Assembly: GCF_037126465.1 (NCBI RefSeq)
Contig: NW_026999294.1
Location: 248,001-312,000 of the forward strand
Direction: 5' to 3'
Length of the DNA stretch: 64,000 bases
Source of the DNA: Ornithodoros turicata
Lineage: Eukaryota > Arthropoda > Arachnida > Ixodida > Argasidae
Part shown: in pieces, positions 34,140-44,117 of the stretch
Numbering within the stretch: the first letter of the stretch is position 1
Layout of the letters: each line of letters begins with the position of its first letter
The notes under the pieces: model-generated
What the model was told of the DNA's origin: nothing
The model's database searches: none
The model's input: the letters and a program-made list of their open reading frames with translations, nothing else
Program-made: the position numbers and the translations under genes

Positions 34140-34853
34140 TCATTGTACATACCACTGTTCATACCACATAGCATTTGTAGATATCTGTCACCTGTCACCT
34201 CCTCTCGCCTGTATATGAACATTTGGAAGTGAGCCTAGGTCACCCATGAATAAATTTTTCCCCACAACAACTGGGTATGTTTTGGGTCTGTGGAGTGCTG
34301 TCGCCGCTGGCTTACAGCGACTCGGCTCTTTGATCATGATCAAGGTGACTGACATATGAAGTTCTAGTAAGCCCACTAGGACTGTACTGCTCTCCCGTAG
34401 CAACTCCAGGATTGTTCCAGGGTACGGCACGTACAAAAAGCAATCTCCCTTTGGAGCGTTGTTATCTGGTATATGTAAGATAGACTTTGTGTAAAAGAGG
34501 CTACCTCCATAGGTAGTTATCTTGCTTGATGACAATACACACCCTTTATTCAATGTGCCTACCTCCATAGGTAGCTCTCCTGCTTGATGACAATACAGTC
34601 AATGTGTTCATGTTCTAGCCAGCTCGCTAGGACCGTACTGCACCCCGCAGCGGCTCTCCCGTGTTTGAATTATTCGCTTGGTATGGTCAGTACGAAAAGC
34701 AAACTCTCCTAGAGAATGTTGTTATCTAGCGTGTAGGACTGTAACGTAAAGTTAGTGTCTGTCCAAAGGGGACTACCTCCATAGGTATCTCTCCTGATTG
34801 ATGACAATACACACGCCCTTTATCAATATGCTTTCGTCTCCCTTGAAATCCGC
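34140..34853. repeat. Tandemly repeated 3' tail-like segments
   Basis: Segments such as CTACCTCCATAGGTAG and CTTGATGACAATACA recur at 34500-34600, 34745-34815 and again at 36360-36400. A longer unit (GCCCACTAGGACTGTACTGC ... AATCTCCCTTTGGAGCGTTGTTAT) occurs at 34370-34470 and 36238-36345 and, diverged, at 34620-34730. Flanking the LINE relic on both sides, they may be duplicated ends of it. Confidence 0.55.
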
Positions 34854-35485
34854 GTGTTGATCTTTCGTGAGCTTGCTCTTCTGTTTGGTAAGAGCAGAAC
34901 GCGGGCAGCCATTACAGTCAGTGGGGTACTGAGGCAAGCTCCTCTGATTCAGTTGTTTATTCTTTCAATACTACTTTGCCAATTCTACAGTCTGATGAAA
35001 ATGCACGCTGTTAGGCTTCATCAGTTCCAGCCAGAAGCAGACTTCCCGATGTGGTCTGCCCTTCAGATCTACCGAGCCCTCTGCGGCATAAGCCTTCCAA
35101 TTAGGGAGCAGCAACAACACGACCGAAGTCGACGCTCATCCACGGAAGGCTCATCGACGGAACGAGGGTCGACATCCTATGGCAACATACGCACGACATC
35201 CTTCCTGTACGAGCAAGACTGTACCAGTTTGGGTTAATCCGGTCGGATACGTGGGTGCTGTGTGGTGAGAGGGAAACTCACCGCCACATCTTCTACGATT
35301 GTATCAATGCGGCGGATTTGTGGCGTCGAGTGGCTTCTGTCTACCGGATTCCCCGAGTGTCCTATGACACGGTCCACTACCTGGACGACCCCCCAGTACC
35401 ATCGATTAAGGAACCCGCCCTTCTGTTGCTGGCAGCGGAAATATGTTTTCAGTTGTGGTGTGCGCGGACGCGTTCCGTCTACTGA
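34854..35485 (+). pseudogene. LINE relic with a zf-RVT zinc-binding domain
   Basis: The frame 35255-35485 has the pattern L-C-G-E-R-E-T-H-R-H-I-F-Y-D-C ... L-W, which is the C-terminal zf-RVT domain found after reverse transcriptase in some non-LTR elements. Upstream frames to 34854 are broken and no catalytic motif remains. Confidence 0.6.
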
Positions 35486-35811
35486 GCGTCACTGGCTACA
35501 CTCGTGAACCTGACGCTTGCGACACGCCTGGCACTCAAGACCCGTCTACAGGCAGAACTTCGTAGACTAGGCAGGGACGGCTTCCGACGCCGATGGCCAA
35601 GTCATCATGACGTCTTTGTGCTCTCCCAGGGAAACATCTTGGTCACTTTTTAGACAATCTTGTGACGTTTTGTCTGTCCTTTTCCCCTTCTTTGTGTAGG
35701 TCACTCTGAGCTATGTGGCTATTTGTGGCTTAAGCAAGTGCACCAGGTCTTTGACGTATATTATTCTCAATGAACAATTTACTAAAGTAGGCATACTCGC
35801 GTGACTTTTGT

Positions 35812-35975
35812 GTAGTGTTGTATAGTGTGTTGCATATCGTACAGTGTAGTATAATGTACAGTGTAGTATAATGTAAGGTATACTGTAGTGTACAGCGTGT
35901 GTGTACAGTGCAGCATAGTGTGCTGTAGTGTATAGCCTTGTATAGTATTTTTATAGTGTATTTTTGTACAGAGAC
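35812..35975. repeat. Degenerate GTGTAGTATA-type low-complexity repeat
   Basis: About 160 bp of 8-13-bp variants of GTGTAGTATAATGTACA. Confidence 0.8.
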
Positions 35976-36456
35976 GCTTGTCGAGGGTTGCCTGATTTTT
36001 TAAGCCAGAGGCATTCATGCGCTTGACTGCTGTATGCTATTTTGCGATGTGTGTTTCCTTTGTGCATGAGAGTTTTGGTATCTGTGAAATGTGTTTTATG
36101 TGTATGTCTATGTAATGTGTGTGTAGTGCGGTCTGGCCTTGAGGCCTTTGTTTACTCTTTCAATAAACATTTTTGAAGCGTGATGTGGGCAAGCTAACGC
36201 TTGTCCCATCCTACAGTTGGCAATACAAGCTCTATAAGCCCACTAGGACTGTACTGCACCCCCGTAGCAACTCTTCAGGAGTTTCAGGATTGTTCGCAGG
36301 CTATGGCAGGCACAAAAAGCAATCTCCCTTTGGAGCGTTGTTATATAGTATGTAAGAGGTTACCTCCATAGGTAGTTATCTTGCTTGATGCCAATAAACA
36401 CCCGATTGTCCTGTATTTGATGCCAATACACCCCTGTAACTCGTCGGTTTTGCAGT

Positions 36457-36620
36457 ACACTCTTGAAAATGAACTTCACCGCATAGCACGCTCCTGGCCA
36501 ACCATCACCTCGAATGATATCATTATCTGCCCTGATTTGTCGAAAACGGGAGGCGTACGCCATTTTTGTGAATCTTAAGCTGTTGATAATTGTCACAAAA
36601 AGGCGTATGGCTCCGGTTTT
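36457..36620. mobile_element. Family P MITE, truncated
   Basis: Left half (ACACTCTTGAAAATGAACTTCACCGC...) and the central GGCGTACGCC region are present. The right half is lost where a poly-T and repeat R2 begin. Confidence 0.7.
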
Positions 36621-36631
36621 CTTTTTTTTTT

Positions 36632-36970
36632 TTTGCGGGAATGTAAAGTGCGATAAGGAGATTTCAGTAACACAACTTTTGTAGGATTCTGAAAGCACGA
36701 TATACACGATAAGCCGTAGTGGCACTTTAAACCGTTTTCTAAAGCTACACTACACAATTTATTTTGTATCAATTTTGTCTCGTGTATTTGCAGTAACCAA
36801 CCGGAATGCAAGGGACACTGTCATTGGGAGACATGACGTTTTGCTTTGGCTCTGCGAAATAAAGATGTTTTGCAAATTGACACTGGTCCAATCATTTTGT
36901 AGGACTTTGCAATAGCATTCAGGAGCGGCCCGATTGGTTCACGCTCAAGAGAACTGCATTGCAGCTGCCC
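36632..36970. repeat. Interspersed repeat R2, copy 2
   Basis: Direct-orientation relative of 29551-29881. Runs up to the scaffold gap. Confidence 0.7.
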
Positions 36971-36999
36971 GATTGCAGCGGCTTCGTACGTAGCTGTGC

Positions 37000-37099
37000 N
37001 NNNNNNNNNNNNNNNNNNNNNNNNNNNNNNNNNNNNNNNNNNNNNNNNNNNNNNNNNNNNNNNNNNNNNNNNNNNNNNNNNNNNNNNNNNNNNNNNNNN
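37000..37099. other. Assembly gap (100 N)
   Basis: Exactly 100 N, a conventional placeholder for unknown size. It lies 15 bp outside the proposed left end of element 2, so the left insertion junction and any target duplication cannot be trusted. Confidence 1.
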
Positions 37100-37130
37100 A
37101 AAACAATCGAAGAAGATAGTAGTAAGTACT

Positions 37131-37299
37131 GACCACGTTTATCCGGAAACGCACATCTGGCCTGGACGCCATTAATTAGCAATTAGAGCTAATTGGGACC
37201 CCCCACATTAATCAGCACCCTCCAGGGAGCCATCACACTAATTGGGGAATGTCTATCTTGCGTCCAGACCAAGATGTGCGTTTCCGGATAATCGTGGTC
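37131..37299. repeat. Terminal hairpin, left end of element 2
   Basis: 37131-37170 (GACCACGTTTATCCGGAAAC...) pairs with 37260-37299 with about three or four differences over 40 bp. The loop (about 89 nt, 37171-37259) is almost identical to the loop at the right end, whereas the stem sequence is not. See the matching right-end entry. Confidence 0.9.
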
Positions 37300-38325
37300 A
37301 TAAAAAATAAAAAAATAGGCAGAAAATAAAATAAAAAGATAGAAATAGAGTGGAGAGAAACAATTTATTCGAAAATCAACGATGCCGCGGCGAAGAAGCC
37401 GCTCCGCAACACCCGAGTGACCAGCGTCCGCCATGTTGGTAGTTTGCACCCAGCAGTTGCAGAGATCGACGACAGGTGGCCACTTAGTTGCAAGGCATCA
37501 CACCAGATGGCGCCACCATCATAGCTCTAGACGAGAAAGACAGAACAAGATACTAGCGGCGGGTAAAAATGACAGCACTGCTAAGCAAGTCTAGGCATGC
37601 GAGAGAAAAGGTCTAACCGCTACTGCTAAAACAGAAAACAGTACACATCGGGGAAAAAGGCTTACGGGGACGATCGCTTAGGCCCAACACTACGCAGCTA
37701 ACACAAGGCGGGAACCACACATCGCTAAACATGCGAGAAAAGGCTTAACACGAGCGCGGTCACCGCTAAACACGGCAAACATACGAGGAAAGAGGCTTAC
37801 GGGGGCGATCGCTTAGCCCTAACCACAACACTATGCAGCTAACACAAGGCGGGAACCACACATCGCTAAACATGCGTCAACAGGCTTGGACACCGCAAAA
37901 CAAGTCTAAACATGCGAGAAAAGGCTTAACACGAGCGCGGTCACCGCTAAACACGGCAAACATACGAGAAAAGGAGCGCGTCAAATCACTCACCTTTTCC
38001 CCCGCGGCAACTTCCAGGCAGAAACTGAGCGAGCGCGGAGAACATACGTCTGCTCCCTACGAGATCCAGCCAGCAACTGAGCGAGCGCGCGGAGCGCACG
38101 TCCGTCTTCCGCGACGGTCCGAGAGAAACTGAGAGAGGCGACGCGCGCGCGCCCTCTGCTCCACCCGTCCGCGCATGCGCGCGCGCGCGCTCCTAGCGCC
38201 CCCTGCGCCGGCCGCGGGTGTTTTCGGTTTCGGCTCTCTGCTGCTGCGCGCGCGCTCCTAGCGGCGACGGGTGGCTTTTCAGTTTCGCTTTCATTCTCCG
38301 TTCTTTGCGCGCGCGCGTTTATCTC

Positions 38326-38332
38326 TATAAAG
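38326..38332 (+). promoter_or_regulatory. TATA box inside left TIR
   Basis: TATAAAG, about 27 nt before CGTCATCA, where the TIR ends, and 59 nt before the first ATG. The same core promoter is present in the right TIR on the other strand (51299-51305). Confidence 0.7.
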
Positions 38333-38384
38333 GCAGCGCGCACCGCGCTCGCGTCATCATTCTGACCGATACGTGGAAAACGCC

Positions 38385-38660
38385 ATGTGTGGTTTATTCT
38401 CCTGCGTTTCTCGTCGTCGCAAGGAAAAGACAAAAAACGAAGAACTTCGCGAATTTATACGCGGCATCGTGGAGGAAGCCTTTCAAGTCCACCGTCTGGA
38501 ATGGTTGCAAGCACGTCAAGAAATGTGTCAGGACAAGATGAAGACGCTCGACCGCATCTTAGCGGCGGACAGACTGGCGAAAAAGAAGTCCAACTTTAGC
38601 CTGGACAATCTGTATTGGGAACGCAGTTCCGATGTAGAGGACGACGACGAGGATGTGTAA
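38385..38660 (+). CDS. Small charged protein, first gene of element 2 (91 aa)
   Basis: ATG at 38385 is preferred; an in-frame GTG at 38373 is less likely. N-terminus M-C-G-L-F-S-C-V followed by a basic patch, a long helix (E-E-L-R-E-F-I-R ... I-L-A-A-D-R) and an acidic tail ending D-D-D-E-D-V. No counterpart in element 1 and no family recognised. The stop is followed at once by AATAAA (38658-38663 region), so a short transcript could end here, separating it from the ATPase. The Gly2-Cys-type N-terminus could suggest lipidation only if the start differs, so I make no such claim. Confidence 0.6.
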   Translation: MCGLFSCVSRRRKEKTKNEELREFIRGIVEEAFQVHRLEWLQARQEMCQDKMKTLDRILAADRLAKKKSNFSLDNLYWERSSDVEDDDEDV

Positions 38661-38731
38661 ATAAAAAGCGATGCATTTCTCTTCGAGTCTCAGTCTCTTC
38701 TTTCTCTTCGTGCAACGTGTACGCACGCAAC

Positions 38732-39367
38732 ATGTCTTCCCCCGAACCTTTTCGTTTCCGTCATCCCTTTCGCTGTATCTTAAGCGGCCCCTCCATGTGC
38801 GGCAAATCTACGTTCGTTGCTAACGTGTTGAGGAACCTGAACGACGTGGTGGACAAGCCCCCGTCACAAATATTCTACGTGCAGAAATATGCTTCGCCGA
38901 GCATGCAGGACGAATTCGGGGACTCCGTAAAATTTACCAAGGAGCTACCGCGAGAGTGGGACACGTCGCGCGCTACGCTGATCGTCGTCGACGATCACAT
39001 GACCGACGCCGGTTCCTTGAAGGAGGTGACCGATCTTTTCATTCGGGGTTCTCACCACGCCAACGCGTCGATCTTCTTACTCGTTCAAAACATCTTTTTC
39101 GACAGTAGCCATTTTAGAACAATATCCTACAACGCCAGTTACGTCGTCCTGTGGCGCACCGTGCGCAGCGTGCACCAGATGGAACATTTCGGCCAACAGC
39201 TATTTGGCAGAAAAAGATTGGAGTATTTTCTGGACGCATATAAACAAGCAATGTCGTCGCCCCACGCATATTTACTCGTGGATCTTCACAACTATACGCA
39301 CGAGGATCACAGGTTGCGTAGCAATATCTTTCCGGGAGAACGTCAATATATCTACGCTCCGAAATGA
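38732..39367 (+). CDS. FtsK/HerA-type genome packaging ATPase (211 aa)
   Basis: Walker A G-P-S-M-C-G-K-S-T at residues 19-27, Walker B L-I-V-V-D-D, then a conserved Q-N-I-F-F motif, and C-terminal Q-L-F-G-R-K and Y-L-L-V-D-L stretches shared with the broken element 1 gene. Length is typical of Polinton and adenovirus IVa2/A32-like packaging ATPases. The ATG at 38732 fits the homolog's start; the frame is open further upstream without similarity. The next gene overlaps the stop as ATGA. It should translocate element DNA into preformed capsids. Confidence 0.9.
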   Translation: MSSPEPFRFRHPFRCILSGPSMCGKSTFVANVLRNLNDVVDKPPSQIFYVQKYASPSMQDEFGDSVKFTKELPREWDTSRATLIVVDDHMTDAGSLKEVTDLFIRGSHHANASIFLLVQNIFFDSSHFRTISYNASYVVLWRTVRSVHQMEHFGQQLFGRKRLEYFLDAYKQAMSSPHAYLLVDLHNYTHEDHRLRSNIFPGERQYIYAPK

Positions 39368-39708
39368 ATCTCCGCCCTCACCTCACTTTACTCAAAGTAC
39401 TCTCCACTCTACCCCCTCCACGCCGCCGCGACGTCTTGAGACGTTCGTCCTCGTCCGACATGAAACACCTCTCCGAAATTTGCCTCAATGTATTGAACGG
39501 AAAGGTGGCTCTAGCTCCAGATACGTTCGCGCGTTTGAAGAAGCACAAACGCTTTTTACGACGGCTCGCCTACAAAAAGATTCACAAGAATCCGCAACGT
39601 TTGAAGCGCTATCTGTCTCAGCAGCGAGGACAGGGCGTTCTTTCGTCGGTGGTTCCTCTCCTGCTTTCCGCCGTGTTGAACCTTTTCGCCAATGGCCAAG
39701 AGAATTGA
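39364..39708 (+). CDS. Small conserved Polinton protein with hydrophobic C-terminus (114 aa)
   Basis: Homolog of 8551-8904. Basic N-terminal half, E-I-C-L-N-V-L-N-G-K-V-A-L-A-P core, a basic helix (R-F-L-R-R-L-A-Y-K-K), and a C-terminal V-V-P-L-L-L-S-A-V-L segment. Always between ATPase and the next small gene in both elements. Probably a minor capsid-associated, membrane-interacting protein, which is an inference from composition. Overlaps both neighbours (4 nt and 17 nt). Confidence 0.75.
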   Translation: MNLRPHLTLLKVLSTLPPPRRRDVLRRSSSSDMKHLSEICLNVLNGKVALAPDTFARLKKHKRFLRRLAYKKIHKNPQRLKRYLSQQRGQGVLSSVVPLLLSAVLNLFANGQEN

Positions 39709-40168
39709 AGTGACCACCTCCATCGGAAACATTCTTTCCTCGAAGGAGAGTGACGACGTCAAAGTGAAACTCATACTGCAAGCACTGTATCGTATACTCA
39801 AGCAGTACGGATTTGACCCCTACGACAATAAAAACAAGGCGTCCGACGCTACAAATGACTTTGACTATTCGCTCCTCTCTCCAGAGGTGGACGAAGAGGA
39901 AGCGGAAAGGGTCGTCTCGGAATTAAAGAAGGTTCTTTCCTGGGATCGCGAGGGTTGTGTCTCCGTGTCGGGCAAGCCCATCAGACACTCCTCCGTTTAC
40001 GAACTCGTCAATTATTTGTTGCAACGTAAGACGGGAAAGAAACCTTCCTGGTTCCCCAAAGTCTCGAAACTATTGCGTCTGATTTCTCTACCCAAATCTC
40101 GCGAGCCTCAACAGCAGCAGCAGCAGCAGCAGGCCTCCATTGCGTGGACGACTTATGGAGGGATATGA
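39692..40168 (+). CDS. Small conserved Polinton protein, single copy (158 aa)
   Basis: Homolog of the tandem pair 7652-7960 and 7945-8547. Core L-S-W-D-R-E-G ... S-G-K-P ... S-S-V-Y-E-L-V-N-Y-L-L. It ends in a poly-Gln run encoded by CAG repeats (40110-40130), the sort of tract that varies in length. Unknown function. Immediately precedes the integrase, with a 14-nt overlap. Confidence 0.75.
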   Translation: MAKRIEVTTSIGNILSSKESDDVKVKLILQALYRILKQYGFDPYDNKNKASDATNDFDYSLLSPEVDEEEAERVVSELKKVLSWDREGCVSVSGKPIRHSSVYELVNYLLQRKTGKKPSWFPKVSKLLRLISLPKSREPQQQQQQQQASIAWTTYGGI

Positions 40169-41198
40169 GAAACCAGAGGGTGGTTTGGGGGGTGTGGAAC
40201 GCTATAGAAAAGCGCATCACTTGAGCAAAAAGAAGGCTCTCGCCATTCTCAGAAAGCTGGATGCCTACACGCTTCACCATCCGGTCAGAAGAAAGTTTAA
40301 TAGGAGACGCATCATCGCGCTCAAGATCAACGACGTGTGGCAAATGGACCTCGCCGATTTTTCAAAATACAAGAGATTCAACGGTGGCTACCGCTACATT
40401 CTCGTGGCAATCGATTCCCTCTCCCGCTTTCTGCGCACCCTCCCGCTAAAGACGAAGCGCCCCGCCGAAATGAAAAGGGCCATGATAAGACTTTTTCGGG
40501 GAGGTAACGTACCTACACGCATCTTTTGCGACAGAGGCGGGGAATTCTACAACAAGACCGTCAAGGAGTATCTCTCACGAAAGAAGGTACAGATGTATTC
40601 TACCTTCTCTCCAGTAATCAAAGCGTCGCAGGCAGAGCGCGTCATACGGACTTTACGCGACAGAATATTCCGTTATTTTAGAGTAACGGGAAAATACCAC
40701 TTCGTTTCCGCGCTTCCCAAGATCGTGCGCGACTACAACACCACCAAACACAGGACTTTGGGCATCAGCCCGTCCGAAGTCACGCCCGAAAACGAATTGG
40801 AGCTGTTCAATAAGATAAATGGGAAGCCCGTCGTACCCTCCGTGAAAAAGAAGCTCAAACTGGGGGATAAAGTGAGGGTCCTACTTCACAGAAAAGGTTT
40901 TCATAAGAGCTCGGAAGGGAGTTGGTCGCCTCAGATTTTCACCGTCTCCCGCCTGAGAGACACCTCTCCTCCCGTCGTACACCTGGAAGATTACCGGGGT
41001 AAGGAAGTGGACGGATCTTTCTACCCGGAGGAGGTACTCGTCGTAACCCGAGACGCCAATCAGCCTTGGCCAGTAACGAAAGTGCTGAGGAAGAAGCAGG
41101 TGAACGGTCAGAGCTTCTCCTTGGTTCGCTGGTTCGGTTACGACAAAGAACACGACAGTTGGGTTCCGAGCAGCGACGTGGTCAAGATTGGGAAATGA
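40155..41198 (+). CDS. Retrovirus-like integrase with chromodomain (347 aa)
   Basis: rve core with D in W-Q-M-D-L-A, D in F-C-D-R-G-G-E-F and E in S-Q-A-E-R-V, the last two 35 residues apart (D,D35E). A zinc-binding-like N-terminus is weak. The C-terminal 45 residues form a chromodomain (V-T-K-V-L-R-K-K ... L-V-R-W-F-G-Y ... S-W-V-P), which could guide integration to methylated histones. ATG at 40155 is chosen over the in-frame TTG at 40140. No break is seen, in contrast to 6635-7652. The stop overlaps the penton start (ATGA). Confidence 0.93.
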   Translation: MEGYEKPEGGLGGVERYRKAHHLSKKKALAILRKLDAYTLHHPVRRKFNRRRIIALKINDVWQMDLADFSKYKRFNGGYRYILVAIDSLSRFLRTLPLKTKRPAEMKRAMIRLFRGGNVPTRIFCDRGGEFYNKTVKEYLSRKKVQMYSTFSPVIKASQAERVIRTLRDRIFRYFRVTGKYHFVSALPKIVRDYNTTKHRTLGISPSEVTPENELELFNKINGKPVVPSVKKKLKLGDKVRVLLHRKGFHKSSEGSWSPQIFTVSRLRDTSPPVVHLEDYRGKEVDGSFYPEEVLVVTRDANQPWPVTKVLRKKQVNGQSFSLVRWFGYDKEHDSWVPSSDVVKIGK

Positions 41199-42472
41199 TG
41201 TCGGACATCTACGTCCATCTGCTCTCGAACGCCAGCATGGATAAGTTTCCCTCGAATAAACTCAACGCCTTCACGGTAGCTTTCGATAGTCCGCTTCAGC
41301 TCTCGAATCGGTATAAAGTCGGTCTGATGGATCTCAGCATAAGTAACGATTTTTTAAATATCGGCTACGAAAGGCAAGATGCGAAAATCGAGGTTTCTTT
41401 CGAGGATACGGTGGAAGCCGGCAGAACTTTTCGTGTCACCTCGGATCTCGAGAGGGATTTGGGAAAAGCCCTTTCGGAATTCGACGTTTCTTTCGCGTAC
41501 AATAAATCGCGATACGACTTCGTCTTACCCGTGGACGTGAAAGCCGTGGAATTGGACCCTCGGCTCGCGCAAGCGCTCGACGCCTCGCTAGCGTCCCGCG
41601 AAGCAGGTCGTGCGGTGAAACCCCCCAAATTGAGCGAACGCGAAGCCACCTCCATCTTATTGGAGCACGCCGCAGCCGCCGTCGCTTTCGGCGACGTCAC
41701 TCTGAATTCGGAAACCACGTCCCTACGGAACACACTCAACAAGTATTTCCAGACGCACAAGCTGGACGCCTCGCTAGAATTCGCGGATAACGTGTACTCT
41801 CTGAAAACACCGAAAGGGTTGCACGTACCGGAACCCTTTGTCAAGCTGCTACATCTCACAGCCGTCGAGGGACACGAAGAAACGCTACGCGTCTCTCTCC
41901 CCGTAGCGCGTCAATTTTCTTTCACGATCAAGACGAAAATTCCTCGATCTTTGCAAGTACATGTGCCTCCCGGCTATTATGCGACGCCGCAAGCACTTCT
42001 AAATGCGATTAATCAGCGCGTAGGCGAACGCGCGCGCTTCAGCTTCGACGGAACCGAACAGAAATGTAAAATTCGGCTTTCCGAGGGCACCTCCACCCTA
42101 AGACTTTCCGAGTACCTGGCCGTGCTTTTGGGCTTCGAATCGCGTACCGTGTTCACGGGGGATGAGGATGCTACGAGCTCCGTCGAGGTACTCCTGGAAC
42201 CCCCGTTTCACAACATAATCGTGTACACGGATATCGTGGAACCCACGTACGTGGGGAGCGGGAAAAAACCTATATTAAAAATACTACCCTTTTATTACGA
42301 GAAAGACAAGCACGTCGTCACCTACACGTTAGATAACATCCAGTATTTTAACCTGTCTCAATTCGAAATTCCTTCAGTGACGATCGTTCTCGCGGACGAA
42401 ACGGGAAGACGTTTGCCGTTGCGGTCCAAAGGCAGAACCAATCTAACGTTGCATTTCAAATATGTACCGTAA
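41195..42472 (+). CDS. Penton-like minor capsid protein (425 aa)
   Basis: N-terminus Y-V-H-L-L-S-N-A-S-M-D-K-F-P-S-N-K and the C-terminal F-Y-Y-E-K-D, T-N-L-T-L-H-F-K run match the 349-aa protein of element 1. The extra length lies in the middle (about residues 120-200), which is Ala/Leu-rich. Two tandem ATGs (41195, 41198) are possible starts; the first overlaps the integrase stop. As a vertex protein it would seal the capsid corners. Assignment rests on remembered family signatures and gene context rather than structure. Confidence 0.8.
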   Translation: MMSDIYVHLLSNASMDKFPSNKLNAFTVAFDSPLQLSNRYKVGLMDLSISNDFLNIGYERQDAKIEVSFEDTVEAGRTFRVTSDLERDLGKALSEFDVSFAYNKSRYDFVLPVDVKAVELDPRLAQALDASLASREAGRAVKPPKLSEREATSILLEHAAAAVAFGDVTLNSETTSLRNTLNKYFQTHKLDASLEFADNVYSLKTPKGLHVPEPFVKLLHLTAVEGHEETLRVSLPVARQFSFTIKTKIPRSLQVHVPPGYYATPQALLNAINQRVGERARFSFDGTEQKCKIRLSEGTSTLRLSEYLAVLLGFESRTVFTGDEDATSSVEVLLEPPFHNIIVYTDIVEPTYVGSGKKPILKILPFYYEKDKHVVTYTLDNIQYFNLSQFEIPSVTIVLADETGRRLPLRSKGRTNLTLHFKYVP

Positions 42473-42791
42473 TTCCCCCAAAATAATTCCCGTGTACACG
42501 GGACCCCTTTTCCAACGAGGGGGCGGTGTGTTGAGCAACATATCCAAGTTTATCGTTCCCATCTGGCAGCAAATAAAACCGATCGCCAAGAGAACGTTGA
42601 AGCGCTTGGCGCGGAATTTGGCCGATGGCGAAGGAATATCGCGCGCAGTAAAAAAGACGGCCATAGCAACGGGGAGAGACGTGCTGGATTCCATGGAGGG
42701 CTCTGGAAACAACAATGGGAAGAAACGCCGCAAACGACAACAAAAGGCGCCGACACACGACGCACCTGCAGATATCTTTGGTACGCCGTGA
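42462..42791 (+). CDS. Basic virion protein, pX/pVI-like (109 aa)
   Basis: Order: I-P-V-Y-T-G-P-L-F-Q-R-G-G-G, a helical I-V-P-I-W-Q-Q-I segment, a second amphipathic helix with many Arg and Lys, and a basic C-terminus (G-K-K-R-R-K-R-Q-Q-K). Homolog of 16817-17242, with a shorter tail. Lies between penton and capsid genes as in element 1. The start overlaps the penton stop by 11 nt. Likely a minor core or cement protein. Confidence 0.75.
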   Translation: MYRNSPKIIPVYTGPLFQRGGGVLSNISKFIVPIWQQIKPIAKRTLKRLARNLADGEGISRAVKKTAIATGRDVLDSMEGSGNNNGKKRRKRQQKAPTHDAPADIFGTP

Positions 42792-42821
42792 AGGTCACAC
42801 ATCCGCTGCGCGCGCTCCGTC

Positions 42822-44111
42822 ATGACGTCAACGAAAGGAAAAATACAGACGCCGATCTGTCTAACGAGTGATGTGATGATATTCGAACCCCCTTCCATTC
42901 AATACGGCGTGGAAGATACTTCGTACCAACTTTTTTATCCGGTCAACGGAGTAAATAATTCCGTGATCGAGTTTTGTATTCAAAATTTGCAAAGGGCACA
43001 CTTGGATCTCTACGGCAGTTTCGTGTCTTTGACCGTGCGCATTGTTCGCGACGACGGGGAAGAAATGGACGAGAAAGATGTCGTTTTCCCAATAAACCAC
43101 CTGTTGAGCGGCATGTTTAAGACGGTCACCGTTTATGCGAACAACAAGCTCGTCAGTTCCAACGAGTTGTACGCCTACAGGAGTATTTTGGACGTCGTGC
43201 TTCATTCCACGCCCGCGGCTCAAGAAACAGTGCACGCGGCTGGACTCTATGTCGAGGACGACGAACATTTAAAGGACGATTACGACGTCTCGTCTCGCGG
43301 TCCGAAACAACGTTACGAAGCGACGAAGGGTGGAAAATACTTTAACCTGGTCGGACAGATCAATACCGACCTGTTTCAACAGCCGCGCCTGATGGTACCT
43401 GCCGTCGAAATTCGCGTCGTTTTCCTGTTAAACAACGACGAATTTAAACTCGTATCGGTCCCCAAAGACAAGAAAACGTACAATTACGAGGTGGACATTA
43501 AAGAAATGACGTTACACTTGAAAAAGGTGACGCTGGCACCTTCCCTATTTTTGGAATACGAGCGGCGGCTTCAGACCACGCCGGCCATCTACGTGTTACG
43601 CGGATTGGAAACCAAGGTGCGGAGCTTGAGTGCCGGGAGCTTGGACGCTCACTTTGAAAACGTTTACCCCGAAAGGGTACCTTCCAAATTATGCGTCGCC
43701 CTGCTCGCCACGTCCGACTTTCTCGGCGACATCCAATCGAACCCCTACAAATTCCGTCATTACGACCTGTCTCATTCGATGCTCTCCGTGGACGGCCAGC
43801 AAGTGCGAGCCGAGTACGACTTTCAGAACGACCTCGTCAAAATTCCCTACTTTAACTTCTTGCAAGAACTGGGAGAGAAACATTTCAAGTATAGCTACGA
43901 GCGATTTAAAACGAACGGGTTCCTTCTCTACTTTAACTTGGACGTGGACAAGTGTTCTTCTCCTTCGCATTTGAACGAGTGGCGAAAAGGAAACGTTCGC
44001 CTGCAATTACGCTTCGCTAAAGCCCTTCCACACGCGGTCACCGTCCTCTTGATTTCCGAGTGTCCCAAGCTCATGTACGTCGACAAGGACCGTACGGTCA
44101 CCTTCCCATAA
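42822..44111 (+). CDS. Major capsid protein, double jelly-roll type (429 aa)
   Basis: Complete frame homologous to the frameshifted 15515-16824. Recognisable conserved stretches are V-F-P-I-N-H-L-L-S-G-M-F-K-T-V-T-V-Y, the following N-E-L-Y-A-Y-R-S, the Y-V-L-R-G-L-E motif and the late V-Q/R-A-E-Y-D-F-Q segment. Length fits Polinton capsid proteins, which form pseudo-hexameric trimers like adenovirus hexon. The ATG sits inside the palindromic TGACGTCA word. It is followed after 6 nt by the protease that would process the particle. Confidence 0.85.
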   Translation: MTSTKGKIQTPICLTSDVMIFEPPSIQYGVEDTSYQLFYPVNGVNNSVIEFCIQNLQRAHLDLYGSFVSLTVRIVRDDGEEMDEKDVVFPINHLLSGMFKTVTVYANNKLVSSNELYAYRSILDVVLHSTPAAQETVHAAGLYVEDDEHLKDDYDVSSRGPKQRYEATKGGKYFNLVGQINTDLFQQPRLMVPAVEIRVVFLLNNDEFKLVSVPKDKKTYNYEVDIKEMTLHLKKVTLAPSLFLEYERRLQTTPAIYVLRGLETKVRSLSAGSLDAHFENVYPERVPSKLCVALLATSDFLGDIQSNPYKFRHYDLSHSMLSVDGQQVRAEYDFQNDLVKIPYFNFLQELGEKHFKYSYERFKTNGFLLYFNLDVDKCSSPSHLNEWRKGNVRLQLRFAKALPHAVTVLLISECPKLMYVDKDRTVTFP

Positions 44112-44117
44112 GAAAAG

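Larger units (their letters stand above)
37115..38359 (+). repeat. Element 2 left terminal inverted repeat
   Basis: Reverse complement of 51272-52312 at high identity, except that it has a roughly 200-bp internal duplication (units near 37660-37800 and 37800-37976, with words CTAACACAAGGCGGGAACCACACATCGC and GAGCGCGGTCACCGC), which explains its greater length. The inner 300 bp is extremely rich in GCGCGC and carries a TATA box. The outer 170 bp forms a hairpin. Confidence 0.9.

Noticed and set aside
38218..38541. Overlapping frames in the GC-rich left TIR and the mirror frames at 51264-51729
   Set aside because: They arise from GCGCGC tracts repeated in both TIRs and read shadow sequence.
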